64,000 nucleotides of DNA, taken from the NCBI GenBank assembly GCA_030015575.1, contig CM057346.1:113131899-113195898 (forward strand). Reading direction: 5' to 3'. Source of the DNA: Agapanthus africanus (taxonomy: Eukaryota > Streptophyta > Magnoliopsida > Asparagales > Amaryllidaceae). This document shows, piece after piece, positions 23,081 through 33,939 of the stretch. Every line of letters starts with the position of its first letter. Position 1 is the first letter of the stretch. The notes under the pieces were generated by a model, which saw nothing but the letters and a program-made list of their open reading frames with translations, was not told where the DNA came from and did no database searches. Position numbers and translations under genes: made by a program.

Positions 23081-23253
23081 CTTACAAGCCCTCTCGACTC
23101 GTAAGCAAGAAAAATCCTCTTGTGAGATCCTTACGACTCTCAAGAGAAAACGCCCTTAGGAATCCTCATGATTCCTAAGGAGAAAATAAACCTATAAGAT
23201 CCTCTCGACTCGCAGTGAGAAAAGTCTTTATGAGACCCTCACAGCTCATAAAG
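23081..23253 (+). repeat. Five-hairpin cassette C4
   Basis: H1 CTTACAAG/CTCGTAAG, H2 CTTGTGAG/CTCTCAAG, H3 CTTAGGAAT/ATTCCTAAG, H4 CCTATAAG with a weaker partner, H5 CTTTATGAG/CTCATAAAG. Confidence 0.85.
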
Positions 23254-23525
23254 TTGAAAAGTCTTAAGCAGCAGACCTGAACCTGCTTCCTAAGCAATCG
23301 CTACCCTACAAGGAGGCTAAGATAAAATGTTCTCTACTAGCTATAGGCCACACTTGCTAAAATCACAGGGCAACGACACAACAAAGAGAAGAAAGCAACA
23401 ATAAAACAAAAAAATGTGTATCTTTTATTCATGAATTTAATGGAGTACAAGTTGAATCATATGAAAGAATAAAAAATGGATACATGTTATTCAAAGATTA
23501 CAAGCGTTCAATCTATGCAAAACAG

Positions 23526-26500
23526 CTACTGAGAAGGAAGCATCTTCAATAAATCAGCTAGCTGCTCACGCACTCCTCTCAACGCCTTCTCATAATCAGC
23601 CGCCGCGGCCAGCTCTGCTTCAATTCGAGCCCTTTGCTGCAAGCATGATGAAACCTTCTCATCGATTTCCCGTTGGGCAGCTTCGCGACTCTGCGTAACC
23701 CGCTCAATAGGGTCGAGCTTCCGCCTCAATACCAGCCCGTCCGAAATACATCGCTGCAAGTTGTCAAAGACGGCTCTCAGTTGCGTGGCATTCGTTTTAA
23801 CTTGGGCGCGCAGCCGGGCAGATTCATCCGAAGCCTCCTCGTGTTCCTTCTGCCTCAACATCGCTTCTTGTTCGAAATGGCAGAGGATGGGCATGCTCTG
23901 CTCAACCCACGCAGCCCGCTGGGAGTTCAAAGCCTGAATCTCAGGAGTAAGACGCCTAAGCTTAAGCTCATGCAGGCAGGCCTCAATCTTCCTGCAGTGG
24001 TTAACCCAAAACTCAACGACGCCTTCGTTATGGAAGTTCACAAGCGTCGCCAGCATTGGATTAACCTCGGCAGCAAAATCTGCAGCGAATGTAGGGGCCT
24101 CCGCATCAAGCTCCTCGATATATTCGCTCAACATACGCAGACTGGTCACAGCACCTTTTGAAGATGGACGTCTAGAAAAGGGCCCTGCCGGCATTATAAT
24201 GCAAAACTCGAACGAAACTGGAGTCGGTGTGACCGCTGCAAAAAAAATCATAATCGGATGTCGGTATAAGAAATAAAGAAAAATACACGAACAAAAGAGT
24301 CTACTATACCGGCTGCAATAGGAGGGCAGAGCTGGGAGTTCCGGTGGCGCGATGATACCCTTGACCCCTCCTTCAATTTGTAAGGCTACGAGTAATGCAA
24401 AGAGGAATTAGCAATAACATGGCTACCCATCAAAGAAAAGAAAAGACGTCGGTTAGAAAAGATACGCACCGGCACCAGCGGGTAGGCTAATCTCCGAATG
24501 GAAGGTGAAGTGCGGGTTCAGCACTTGATACAGATGATCAAAGAGAACTCCTGCGAGATTACGATGATACATAATCAGTACACGAAAGATGCTGTCCCCG
24601 ATTTAAATTTATCACAAACCCATACCTTCCAGCAGTTGAGAAGATATAAGAGAGGACGAAGGGGAACCGACCATCAAAGCGGCAACTGGTGGTGCTTCTT
24701 CAGGTATCGTAACCTCAGTGCTCGCCACACCTACATTCGAAAGGAAAAGAATGTCATCGGAAAGGAAGGTGAAACGAAAAGAATGCAGTGACCCGAGACC
24801 TACCGGACAGGTCATCAGCCAGAACTGTGATGGGAGCATCGCCAAGCATCACGACTTCTTCAATCTCATTTGGGAGGATGGTTTCGCCGCCCGTAGCTTC
24901 GTCCCTCGATTCCATGAGAGCTGTCGTGACGCTCGCGACGCCAGGAGATAGCAGGGAACCACAGGCGGAAAGAGGTGCAATCGGAGCAGTCCCGGACTCC
25001 TGGGAAAGAGTAAACGCTTTGGGCTCAGTAATTGCCTTCATCTCACTCGCCACCTTCTCACCAGGACTTGGCCCTACAGGGTAAGATGTATGAGAATCTG
25101 AAGATCAAATTCTGACAAAAGGACCCAGTATTACGTTACCTTGGGTCGACATTTCAATTGCTTCCCGAGCCGCACGTGCCACCTGTCTATGGGTGGTAGA
25201 CAGGGTGCCCGGAGCACCCTCTGAAGAAGCAAGGATAGGGGAAGCAGCGCTCGAGCCTGCACACGTGGACAAGGAGGCGTTACGTTCTCTTGCTGCATGC
25301 CTCATACGCTTTCTTTCCGCCAGGACCGTGGGAGCTGATCTTCTCAAAACCTCCGTCAAGGAGACGTCATCGTCCGCGATAGGAGCTACCTCTGGAGCCG
25401 TTATGGCATCCGTCATCGGTTGCTTAAGTGAAGCCTCTTTTAGCAATACTGGCGGAGCTGGGACTTCGGTGGCCAATCTTGGAAGTGTCACCGCACCATC
25501 CTGTGAAGTCGGCACGGCACTGGGGATAACTTAAGTCGAAATAATCCCTGCGATAAGATGAGAAAGGGGTCAGATTACCTATAAGAAAGGGGAATGAAAA
25601 CACAATGATCCAAAATATACCAACGCCCAGCGAAGCGCGAAGCCTCTCTTCCTCCTCAAAAGTCTTGAGGGAAGCCGCGAGAGCCTCTTCAGTGGAAACG
25701 CCTGTTGAAGGAAAAGTGTAAGTCAAAACATGATAATAAAAATGTAATGCAATGACAAAAGATACGACTGAAGTTTACTTGATTGTGCGAGGATGATCAG
25801 TACTGCTTTGTGGCTAGCGAGTCGCTCGGAAGCTGCGATGGCGGCCACCAGATCAGTATCATCCGGCGCAATAAATAAGCCCTCGTAGGTCCCATATTCT
25901 CTTAGGCCCTCGCTATAAGGACCATGAGGCTCCTGGCCAAGTACAACGTCTACAGAAAGAATAGACTTCTTCTTCTTCTTCTGCGAGCAAGTACCGGTCG
26001 CCGCTAGCATAAGCTTACGCTTGGTGGGCACCTTAGGACGACGAGTCCCGTTATCTGAACCCACGCCAGACTCGGGAGATGCCACAGTCACCGATTCAAT
26101 GGGAGCACGGGGCATCAGTAGCTCAGTCATATCACGCGGAGCCACCGCCGCAGCAGCTTCCCTTAAGGGAGGACGGACAATGGACCGTCGCTTTAAGGGA
26201 ATAGCAGGGTTACCAGCTGGCGCTGCACCCTTGCGATCAAACAGCAATCGCTTTTCTTCCCTAATGACGGCGCCCATCAAATGTTGATACCACTCCACAT
26301 ACACATTCAGGGCCTTCGGAATACAACTCGGTTCACTGATGAAGAAGTTGGACTCTGTGTTTAGGCGCATAAAATGGTGCAGCGCGCTCCGGATACCCTC
26401 TTCGGTAGCAGCGGGTTCTGCCAAGAAAGCCTCAAGCGGGACGCCCTGATTATAGCTTAGCTGCTGGGCGAAATGATGCGGGTTGTATCTCATGAACAAC

Positions 26501-28060
26501 GCCGTATCATTCTGCCTAAATACGAGAAAGCTCGGCCTGATGGAGTACAGATGAAGAATCTCCCGAGCTTTCAACACAGAGGCACCGTCTTTAAAAATGT
26601 TCTGCAATGGCAGCACCGTTTTTGTAGATTCATGGCCGACGGTCAAAATTTTATCGGTGAAGGACATACCATCTCCAACCGTGCGTGGACGAAGGAGCAA
26701 ACCCCTAGCTTCCTGCGGTGTCGGATTTACGATGGATGCATCGACTAGCCGCATTATCCGAGGGAACTTACATCTGTCATAAAAGGAAGGTCTTCTATGG
26801 ATACCAAAGACGCCAAGCACGTGCAACTCGAGCCATGAGGTGAAATAATGCATTGAGAAGTTGGCAGGCTGCACCCCTGGCTTAGTAGTATCCGCTGCCA
26901 AGCTGAGGCCGTGATACAAGTGGGCTAACCCAGCGATCCCGACGGCCACTTGTATCCCAGCAACCATTCGATGCGCTGGGTAGAACAAGGACGACCACAT
27001 ATGGCGAGGGTGCATCGGAAGCGCGAACCAGCTCAGCCATAACCCAAGAAACCCTAAAAAGAATGTTTCTTCGTCGATCCCAGGAGCTGCCAGCTCTGTA
27101 AAATGGACGACCGGGGTGTCAGGGAGAAAGAAGTTCTTCTGATCCGCCTCCGCCGTCGGCATGTTACCCAAACCTAAGACAAAAGGATCGTCGAGTTTGG
27201 CGAACTTCGCGGCTTCCTTCGATAGTACTTCCGTACGGAGAAAACGGGCGATGAAATCGGTGAAATTAACCCCGCATCCTCCAGATTCGAGAAAGAGGCT
27301 CTCATAGATATTCAACACCTTTATCAAACTTAGGAATTGGTGTTGAATAGCATTCTCTGGGGTAAGACCCATTACCACTGATTTGGTGGCAAAAATATAC
27401 TCATCCGGAGGAAGCAGCTCCTCGTAATGTTCTCCCCTAACGGGTAAACCAGAGACCTCGGCAAATTCCTCTAAAGAAACGGAGACTTCTCGATCCAATA
27501 AGAGGAAGGTGTGGGTCAAAATGTTCCACTACTCCAAAAATGCCTTGACCCACCATGTAGGAGGTGCAGAATACTGGAACAAAGAAGCATAGATCGCAGG
27601 GTACAATCCGAGCCATAGCAGCTGTAGCTTCTTCACCGATAAGATGTATCAGGCCTACTGTAGATATCCGGCTGGGTGACGGAGAGTTAGTCTTATGTTG
27701 TATGGCTGTCCCCAAGGGCGCGATTCGCCCTGACATATGCGCCGCCCTAGAGTGTCCAAAGCCACCGGCGGCTGCACGGGTATTGCGGCCATAGAAGGCC
27801 GAAGGAGACCCTCGGAAGTCCAATTCACCTCCTCCACAATATAGTTTATCGGGGGTGCATCTGCATAAGGGATCGCTGAAATAGGATCCGAAGGTGTCGC
27901 GCAAGAAAAGCTCCGCCGACCCCTGATGATTTGGTTGTACCATGTTCCACATAGGTGAAGATTCTTGTAATTTGATCAGCGCAAAAATCTCTCGGTTTAC
28001 GGGCGCTTCGGGGAATCCGCCTTCCGAACGGGCGAACGGGAAGGAAGTGTCGAAAGACAT
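23526..28060 (-). CDS. Antisense spliced gene in Tat-B, plant-mobile-domain-like
   Basis: It lies between the arrays and the 3' LTR, opposite in sense to gag-pol. The large first part (28060 down to 25779) contains HTFLLLDREVSVSLEEFAEV followed by SGLPVRG, the phrase typical of the plant mobile domain (PMD, aminotransferase-like), then YPAHRMVAGIQVAVGIAGLA, a WLELHVLGVF segment and a basic KKKKKK stretch that could act as a nuclear signal. Seven short GT-AG introns are visible: 25702-25778, 25530 or 25548-25620, 25074-25139, 24731-24803, 24551-24625, 24386-24469 and 24236-24309. The last exon (24235-23526) is rich in heptad-like charged helix (EEASDESARLRAQVK, IDEKVSSCLQQRARIEAELA). Antisense extra genes are known in Tat elements and PMD relatives are known in transposons. 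The role is unknown, perhaps an anti-silencing or regulatory factor (inference). It is somewhat broken; the start is the first ATG of the long frame. Confidence 0.65.
24236..25778 (-). other. Cluster of seven short GT-AG introns
   Basis: Donors such as CAAG|GTAACG (25139), GAAG|GTATGG (24625) and CCG|GTAGGT (24803) pair with acceptors such as TTCAACAG (25702), CTCGCAG (24551) and TTTTTTTTGCAG (24236). Introns are 66-91 bp, near the plant minimum. The exons between the first six introns are 81, 390 or 408, 270, 105 and 81 bp, all multiples of three and in one phase. Confidence 0.75.
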
Positions 28061-28912
28061 AGTACCTGCGGGGAAAAGAACAAATTTCCAGCCGCCAATG
28101 CTAGGTATTTTAAATCTGTACCACACTGTAATGCAGTAAAAAGGGACCAAAGAGGACCCACATAATCTAGATGACAGTTCATCATTAATAAAAACTGTCT
28201 CATTATTTGATGAGACTGTCATTAAATGAGGAAATCCTCAATTGATTCTCATTCAATGAGAACCCCTCGGTCAGAGGAGTAAATCTCCCCTTGAGAGCAG
28301 TGCTCCGTGATAGAATGATACCTGTCAGATTATAATGATGAAAGAATAAATTTCCTCAAGAAAATTCTAAGAGCCTTGCTCTAAAAAATGATGGAATAAC
28401 CCATCAGAGAACTTAAAGTAAAGTTTTAATGGAATAAAATGATCTTCAAGATCCATGAACAAACTCTTAAGAGTTCTTTATGAAAGATTAATAAATCTAT
28501 ATGATTTGAAAAGAGTAAAGCTCTGTTAATGGGTTAAGAAACCCTGAAAAGGATCTCTTAAGATCTAAGAGCTAACGAGAGCAAAGCTCTGTTGAGAAAC
28601 CCTACAAAGGTTTTCTTGAAGATCTATGATCTAAAAAAGCACCATTAATGGGTTAAGAAACCCCAGGAAAGATCTCTTTAGATCTATGATTTCAAGAGAG
28701 CAAAGCTCTGTTAATGAAACCCTAAAAGGGTTTTCTTTAGATCAAAGATCTATGAAGAGCAAAGCTCTGTTAATGGGCGAAACCCTAGATTATTAAAAGA
28801 TTTAATGTTTACCTAAATTTTGACAGAGTTCTGTCCTTAAGAAAATTCTTAAGATGAAGAGTTATGCTCAGAGGGAGAATAAAAATTCTCAGAAAGTAAG
28901 AAGATGAACAGA
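28061..28912 (-). other. Leader of the antisense gene with repeats
   Basis: Non-coding. It carries 4-5 units of ~70-75 bp at about 28490-28800 (GAGCAAAGCTCTGTTAATG ... GAAACCCTA) and a chain of short palindromes from 28195 (CTCATTATTTGATGAG, GAGGAAATCCTC, TGATGGAATAACCCATCA, GATCTTCAAGATC, AACTCTTAAGAGTT). Confidence 0.6.
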
Positions 28913-28936
28913 AATCATCTCAAGGGCCAAGGGTCC

Positions 28937-28944
28937 TATTTATA
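28937..28944 (-). promoter_or_regulatory. TATA box of the antisense gene
   Basis: The minus strand reads GCGCCTATAAATAGGACCC. It is the only strong TATA box between the antisense ATG and the 3' LTR; transcription would start near 28905-28912. Confidence 0.6.
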
Positions 28945-29047
28945 GGCGCTGAGAGCCGTTTCAACTTCTAAGTTGATCCAATGGTAGATATGCTGCCACC
29001 GCTGCACTTACGTGTGGGCCGCGTAAGCGTAACGGCGGGGGGGCATT

Positions 29048-31498
29048 TGTTTCCCCCAATCAGAGCAAAGCTCTGTTCAAAATTTCAAATTTTGAAATGA
29101 AACAGCGCTTCATACTAGCGCCAGCACTGAAAGAGTCGAAGACTCTGAGGCAGTGCTCACGTGCAAAGCACATGAGCGCTAGCGCTAAGAGCGCTACACT
29201 CTAAGCAGTGCACCACGTGCAAAGCACGTAAGCTCTAGCGCTAAGAGCGCTGCACTCTAAGCAGCGCACCATGTGCAAAGCACGTAAGCGCTAGCGCTGG
29301 AACTAAACGTTTCCAACCGTTGGATCAAAGATTCAACGAACATGATTAAAAATCATCAATTGATCAGAATAAAATTCTGTTAAGGAAAAATTCCTCAAAA
29401 TCTTTCCAAACAAAAAGATTGTGCTCTGTAAATCAATGATCCAAAAGTGATTAAAAATCACCGAAATACAGAATAAATTCTGTATGAAAAAGATTTTCCA
29501 ATCTTGTTAAAAACAAGAAGATTGCCTTCTGTAAATCAGAAGCCCTTGGATCAAAGATCCAACGATGGGAAAATCCCCAAATCAATTGGAGAAAAGATCT
29601 CCTTAACCAATTGAACAAATCAGCTCGCCCTATATAAAGGCCCCAAGACTTCAAGTCTCAGAGATAGAAAAACATATAGAGGAGCCCCCCCCCCCCACAA
29701 ACTTTGAGAGATCTCAAAAAGAAGAGCCAAGATCTCGGTAAAAGAAGAACTTTTCTTCAAGATAAAAAGAACAGAAAGACGAAATCGTCTCATATTAAAA
29801 GAAGAATTCGCTTCTTTCTTTAAGATCATAGATCTACAAGACCAAGGTCTTTCACAAAGAGATCAAAAGATCTCATCATAAAATAATAAGAAGCATAATT
29901 CTTCTCACAGATCATAGATTTATAAGACTAAGCTCTTTCACAAAGAGATCATAGTATCTCATTATAAGAGGGGGAGAATAATTTAATTCTCTTAGGATCA
30001 CAGATTCATGAAGGCAAAACCTTTCACCAAAATAAGAGATTGAAACATCTCCTATAGAATAAGAACTTTGTTCTTAGAATCTTAAGACAAAGTCTCTTAT
30101 AAGCGAGAATTTATTTTCTCAGATCATAAAGCTGATCAAATAGCGTTTTGCGCTCATAAACTAGCACTTTGCGCTCTTGGACTGGCGCTCAGCGCCAAGC
30201 GCACCACGTGCCGCTCACGTGTGCGCCACTGAACAAACAGCGCTTTGCGCTCATAAACTGGCGCAATGCTCGCATTATCTGGCACTTAGCGCCAAGCGCG
30301 CCACGTGCTCCTCAAGTGTGCGCTACCCAGCAGAAGCGCTCTGCGCTCTATGATTGGCGCAAACCGCTAATCTCGCCACGTGCTCCTCATGTGTGTGCTA
30401 CAAGAACATAAATTGTTCTATAAAGCCCAGAGCTATAATGAATGCTCAGCATTCAGTAAAAGAAAAAAATATTGTCAAAACTCAAATCAATACCCAGCAT
30501 TGTCAAATGTTTAACATTTAACTGAGTGGGCTGAGTCCAAATTGGCCATTAATCCCTCATTCAGATTAATTGAGCCAATGTGCTCATAAATCTTTGATCT
30601 TAGTCCCAATTGGACTACAGATCTTCCAACCAATATTGGTTCAAGGGTACATCTCTTCACTCCTTTGATATTTGTCGTTGTAATCCTTCAACGTCTTTAG
30701 AGAGGTGATGGGTCCCGGTAACCAAACATTTCATGGACTGTGGGATCCTTAAACTCATGGACTGTGATGTCCTTAAACTTTATAGACTATAACGTCTTTA
30801 AACTATGGACTGTGGGTCTTTAAACCCATGGACTATGATGTCCTTAATCTCGGACTGTGGGGTTCTTAAGCCATGGACCGTAATGTCCTTAAACTAACAT
30901 TGGACCGTAATATCCTTAAACTAATGGACCGCAATGTCCCTAAACTAAACAACAGAGGCCAAATGCTATTTTGTTGGATCTAAACGATCCCGTTAAGTTG
31001 ATCTTAGTATAAAATTAGACTAACGTATCCTTAACAAACGTTTAAGTTGATCTTAGTCTCAAATGAGACTAACGTATCCTTAAACCCAACCCCAAACCCA
31101 AATCTAAGAAAATACGGTTTGGACTAATCCACGCCCTACGGGCGACAACATAAATTAGTCTCCGTATATCCACGGGCAACCAAAAACAAAACAAACACAT
31201 ACGACACGAAGTGACCATCTGGAGAAGGAGAAAGTGGTTACCGCGATGCGGTAGCGTAATTAACTGCAGGGGCTTGCGCCTGCAGAGAAGAGCATCCCCA
31301 CAATCAAAAACACCTCAACGAGGGGGAATCTGACGAAGTCTGCTACATCGGCCGCATCCGTTTAAACCTTCGATATATTGTGTCATAAATCAACTTGGTA
31401 TCTTCGGAGAGGTGGACGGATAGCACCAAATAGCATCTGCCCTCGAAATTCAGGCCTGGACATCCCAACGTCCCGGTCGCGCCTTCCGATGAGGAACA
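29048..31498 (+). repeat. Tat-B 3' LTR
   Basis: Starts TGTTTCCCCC after a G-rich tract (GGCGGGGGGGCAT, likely polypurine tract) and ends GAGGAACA. It has the same block order as the 5' LTR, with one extra AGCGCT...GCAGCGCACCA unit near 29230 and a C13 homopolymer at about 29685-29697. Confidence 0.85.
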
Positions 31499-32374
31499 AC
31501 ATGATAGTATGCTATCAGGTTATATTTATCTTAACATGTAGACTGGTATTTATATTTTCTGTCTCTTACATGTTGATAAAGCCCTTAGGATATGTACTTG
31601 ACTACCAGGACTATGATGAGATCATACTGGTGGGGCCAGGGTGGTCCAAAAGTACATCATTTAATCAATTTCTAGTCAAGAGAATATCGAGACTAGGGCA
31701 TCGATATTCCAGAGTAGACTAATGTGTACGTTTCTTGTCTCTTAGAGGGCGATGGTTGACCCTACAAACATTGGTGTGTGACATCAAAGATTATACACAG
31801 GTGCTCATTGGAGAATGGGTACACCGAACAAGACTCATCTAGGACTCCTCTGTGGTAGTATACCTATCGTCAGATAGCAGTCCTCTGGTGAAACTGGTAT
31901 AGGTTAGTCTGTAAACCCGAGATCGTCATAGAGTCATGTGTGGCTCCCACTGTACTTTAATTTCTTCCCTACCACGCTCAAGATGAGTTATGAAAACAGG
32001 TGGATTTTGGGTACATTCCTGAGTCATATAGAGGCAATGAGCGATAGGAGGGGTTTCGTCTCTCTCGGTATTGGGGGTTGATGTTGTGTTATGCTCGATT
32101 GGCTATAACTGGAAGTCGCTGGCCAAGACTGCTGCCGAGATTTACTGATAAGTGTTATTAGTAGTTTCTCGAACCGTTATAGACCAGACATCGGCATGAC
32201 TTATCACGTTACTGGGGACTAACGTTTACCACCCCTAAACATGATATGCGACATATCAGACGAAGAGACCGGACTATACAGTAGTGTTACTGATAGGCTT
32301 CATGGAGAGTATGGACAAGCTTGCTTGTTGATCTTCATATCGCTCAATACCCGGATAGTCGTTACGTCTAGTTA
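31499..32374 (+). mobile_element. X1 middle segment
   Basis: Aligns along its length with X2 48587-49457, sharing GATAGTATGCTATC at the start, TTGACTACCAG near 31598 and GTTACGT near 32361. It begins at the Tat-B target duplication and ends with AGTTA of Tekay-B. Confidence 0.8.
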
Positions 32375-33670
32375 TGTAACCCTTCGAAAATCGTTTAGGC
32401 AGTTTTTCGGTAATCGGCTAATTTTTTCGGTTTTTTCCGTAAAAAGTCAAATTAGGTATTTTTCATTGTAAACCTAATTATACAAAATTTAGATAAGATA
32501 TTACTATAATTTTGTCACTAAAATGTCACTTATAATTTTCTAGTTAAATAAAAAAAAATTCGTAATTAATTATTTTTTTTATTATTTTAAGCTTTTAAAA
32601 ATACATTAAATTAGTGATAAATACAAATTTAATTAGGTAAATTTCATAATTAGGAATCTTTATAAGCTAAAATAGGGTGTTAATAAATTGTATCATGACT
32701 TGATAAGATTTTAGTTTTATGGTTGGAAAATTTGTGAAAAAATGAAGTAAAAAGGGGTTTTTTTGTAAAAAGTTGATGTGAAATGCATTAAATGAGATTT
32801 GAGGGATCTTTTTGACCTAGAAACTTCTCCAAAAATCCCACACCATCTCCCCTTGCTGCTGGCCGACCCCATTCTGCAGAAATTCCCCTCTCTTCTCACT
32901 TCATTTTGCTTCATTTTTCATCTCAAAATTCATACAAAATCCATAAATTCATTCTCCCATTCAAAGCAAAACCCTAATCCACTCTCTCTTCAAACCAAAT
33001 TAGTTTACAAATTAGAGAAAGGAGGCTTCTTTGGTGGCTTGATCATGCTAGGGTTCCACTTGTGAGGTGAAATTCTAAACTAGTTTGTTAACTTGTAGTT
33101 TAATTGTGATAAAAATTGATATTTGAAGCATTAATTTGGTTGTAATTAATTGTTCATAAAAATCAAGAATGGGATTGATTTTGAACTAGGGTTTGAAGCA
33201 TGGTTGATGGATTAAGTTAGGGCTTTGGTTACCTAATTGGTTAGAGTGGTTAATTGTGTAAGGTTGCGCTCGCTAAATCGATGAATTGCGACGTTTGCAT
33301 CGAATCGGTATGCTTTTGCTTTATAAAAATTAGGATACGATCTAATTGCGTTATATTAGCGATATAATTAGCTTCATATATGACTAATAGAGTGCGCGAA
33401 TGCGGGGTTTTGTCCAGCCGGGTTTTAGTTTTGTCGATTTCCCCGAAAAGACGGTTCTAGTTAAAGATTAGCGATTTTCGTGCGTTTTCCCGCGCACCGA
33501 GTGTATGTTATGTTTAATTCGAGAGCGTCGATAATTTTATATTGTGACTTGCATCATTTTAGGTTTTGTAATCTTATGCTTGGTGTTGTGCAAATATAGG
33601 ATCGGTCGGGGAAATATCGGACACGGCGCGTAAAGGCAAGGCGGTGGTCGGATCGGATTAGTGAGGCTTT

Positions 33671-33679
33671 CAGGTGAGT
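33671..33679 (+). promoter_or_regulatory. Putative leader 5' splice site
   Basis: CAGGTGAGT matches the plant 5' splice-site consensus. The 3' LTR has the same at 41757-41765; the right-edge LTR has CAGGTGAGT (minus, near 63600) and the left-edge LTR TAGGTGAGT (minus, near 1760). Confidence 0.5.
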
Positions 33680-33880
33680 AGATGTATTCATCTATCGGGG
33701 AATCGTCTGGATGGCGCGATGCGCCCCCTAGTTAGGATTACCTTACTTCTTGCAAGATTTATATTGTTAGTTAAATTATTCCTTTTATGTACATTGCATA
33801 CCCTTATAGCTAACCGTATATTAGATTGCATGGACATTCATCTACACTTATGCGATATCACTTCGTAGGACACGAACACC

Positions 33881-33939
33881 ATTACCATTGGCATCTGTTG
33901 CACGCGCACTATTCTTGTGACACACACGCCTTTGGTAAT
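33881..33939 (+). other. Conserved LTR stem-loop (copy 3)
   Basis: ATTACCA pairs with TGGTAAT around a loop with GCACGCGCACTATT and CACACACGCC; the 3' LTR copy is at 41967-42025. Confidence 0.6.

Larger units (their letters stand above)
20574..23400 (+). repeat. Tat-B hypervariable 3' region of arrays
   Basis: No coding domain. In order: GGACCG-type units (20650-20755), hairpin cassettes C1 and C2, a CCGAAATGATTGGGC repeat zone (21590-21800), a ~61-bp array (22060-22640), a ~33-bp GCGGATAAAGTCAACC triplet (22650-22735), and cassettes C3 and C4. Tandem arrays between integrase and 3' LTR are known in Tat elements and can seed satellites. Confidence 0.8.
8596..31498 (+). mobile_element. Tat-B: Ty3/gypsy Tat-lineage element, 22.9 kb, broken
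   Basis: Two direct LTRs (8596-11070 and 29048-31498) bound gag, protease, RT, two RNase H domains and integrase in Ty3/gypsy order, then tandem arrays and an antisense gene. The VDNGSS protease motif, YIDD RT motif, second RNase H and long 3' region are Tat characters. Flanks AAATG (8591-8595) and ACATG (31499-31503) are a one-mismatch target duplication in X1; X2 shows the corresponding unoccupied site AGATG at 48587-48591. The coding part has on the order of a dozen breaks. LTR divergence of about 5-8% in sampled stretches suggests an age of a few million years at usual plant rates. Confidence 0.85.

Noticed and set aside
20897-23253. A CRISPR-like array
   Set aside because: The regular repeats are covarying hairpins in a eukaryotic retroelement, with no spacer-repeat alternation of constant repeats and no cas genes.
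29685-29697. C13 homopolymer as a polypurine-tract relic
   Set aside because: It is inside the 3' LTR where the 5' LTR has ordinary sequence (AGACCCCTCC); more likely slippage or a sequencing artefact.
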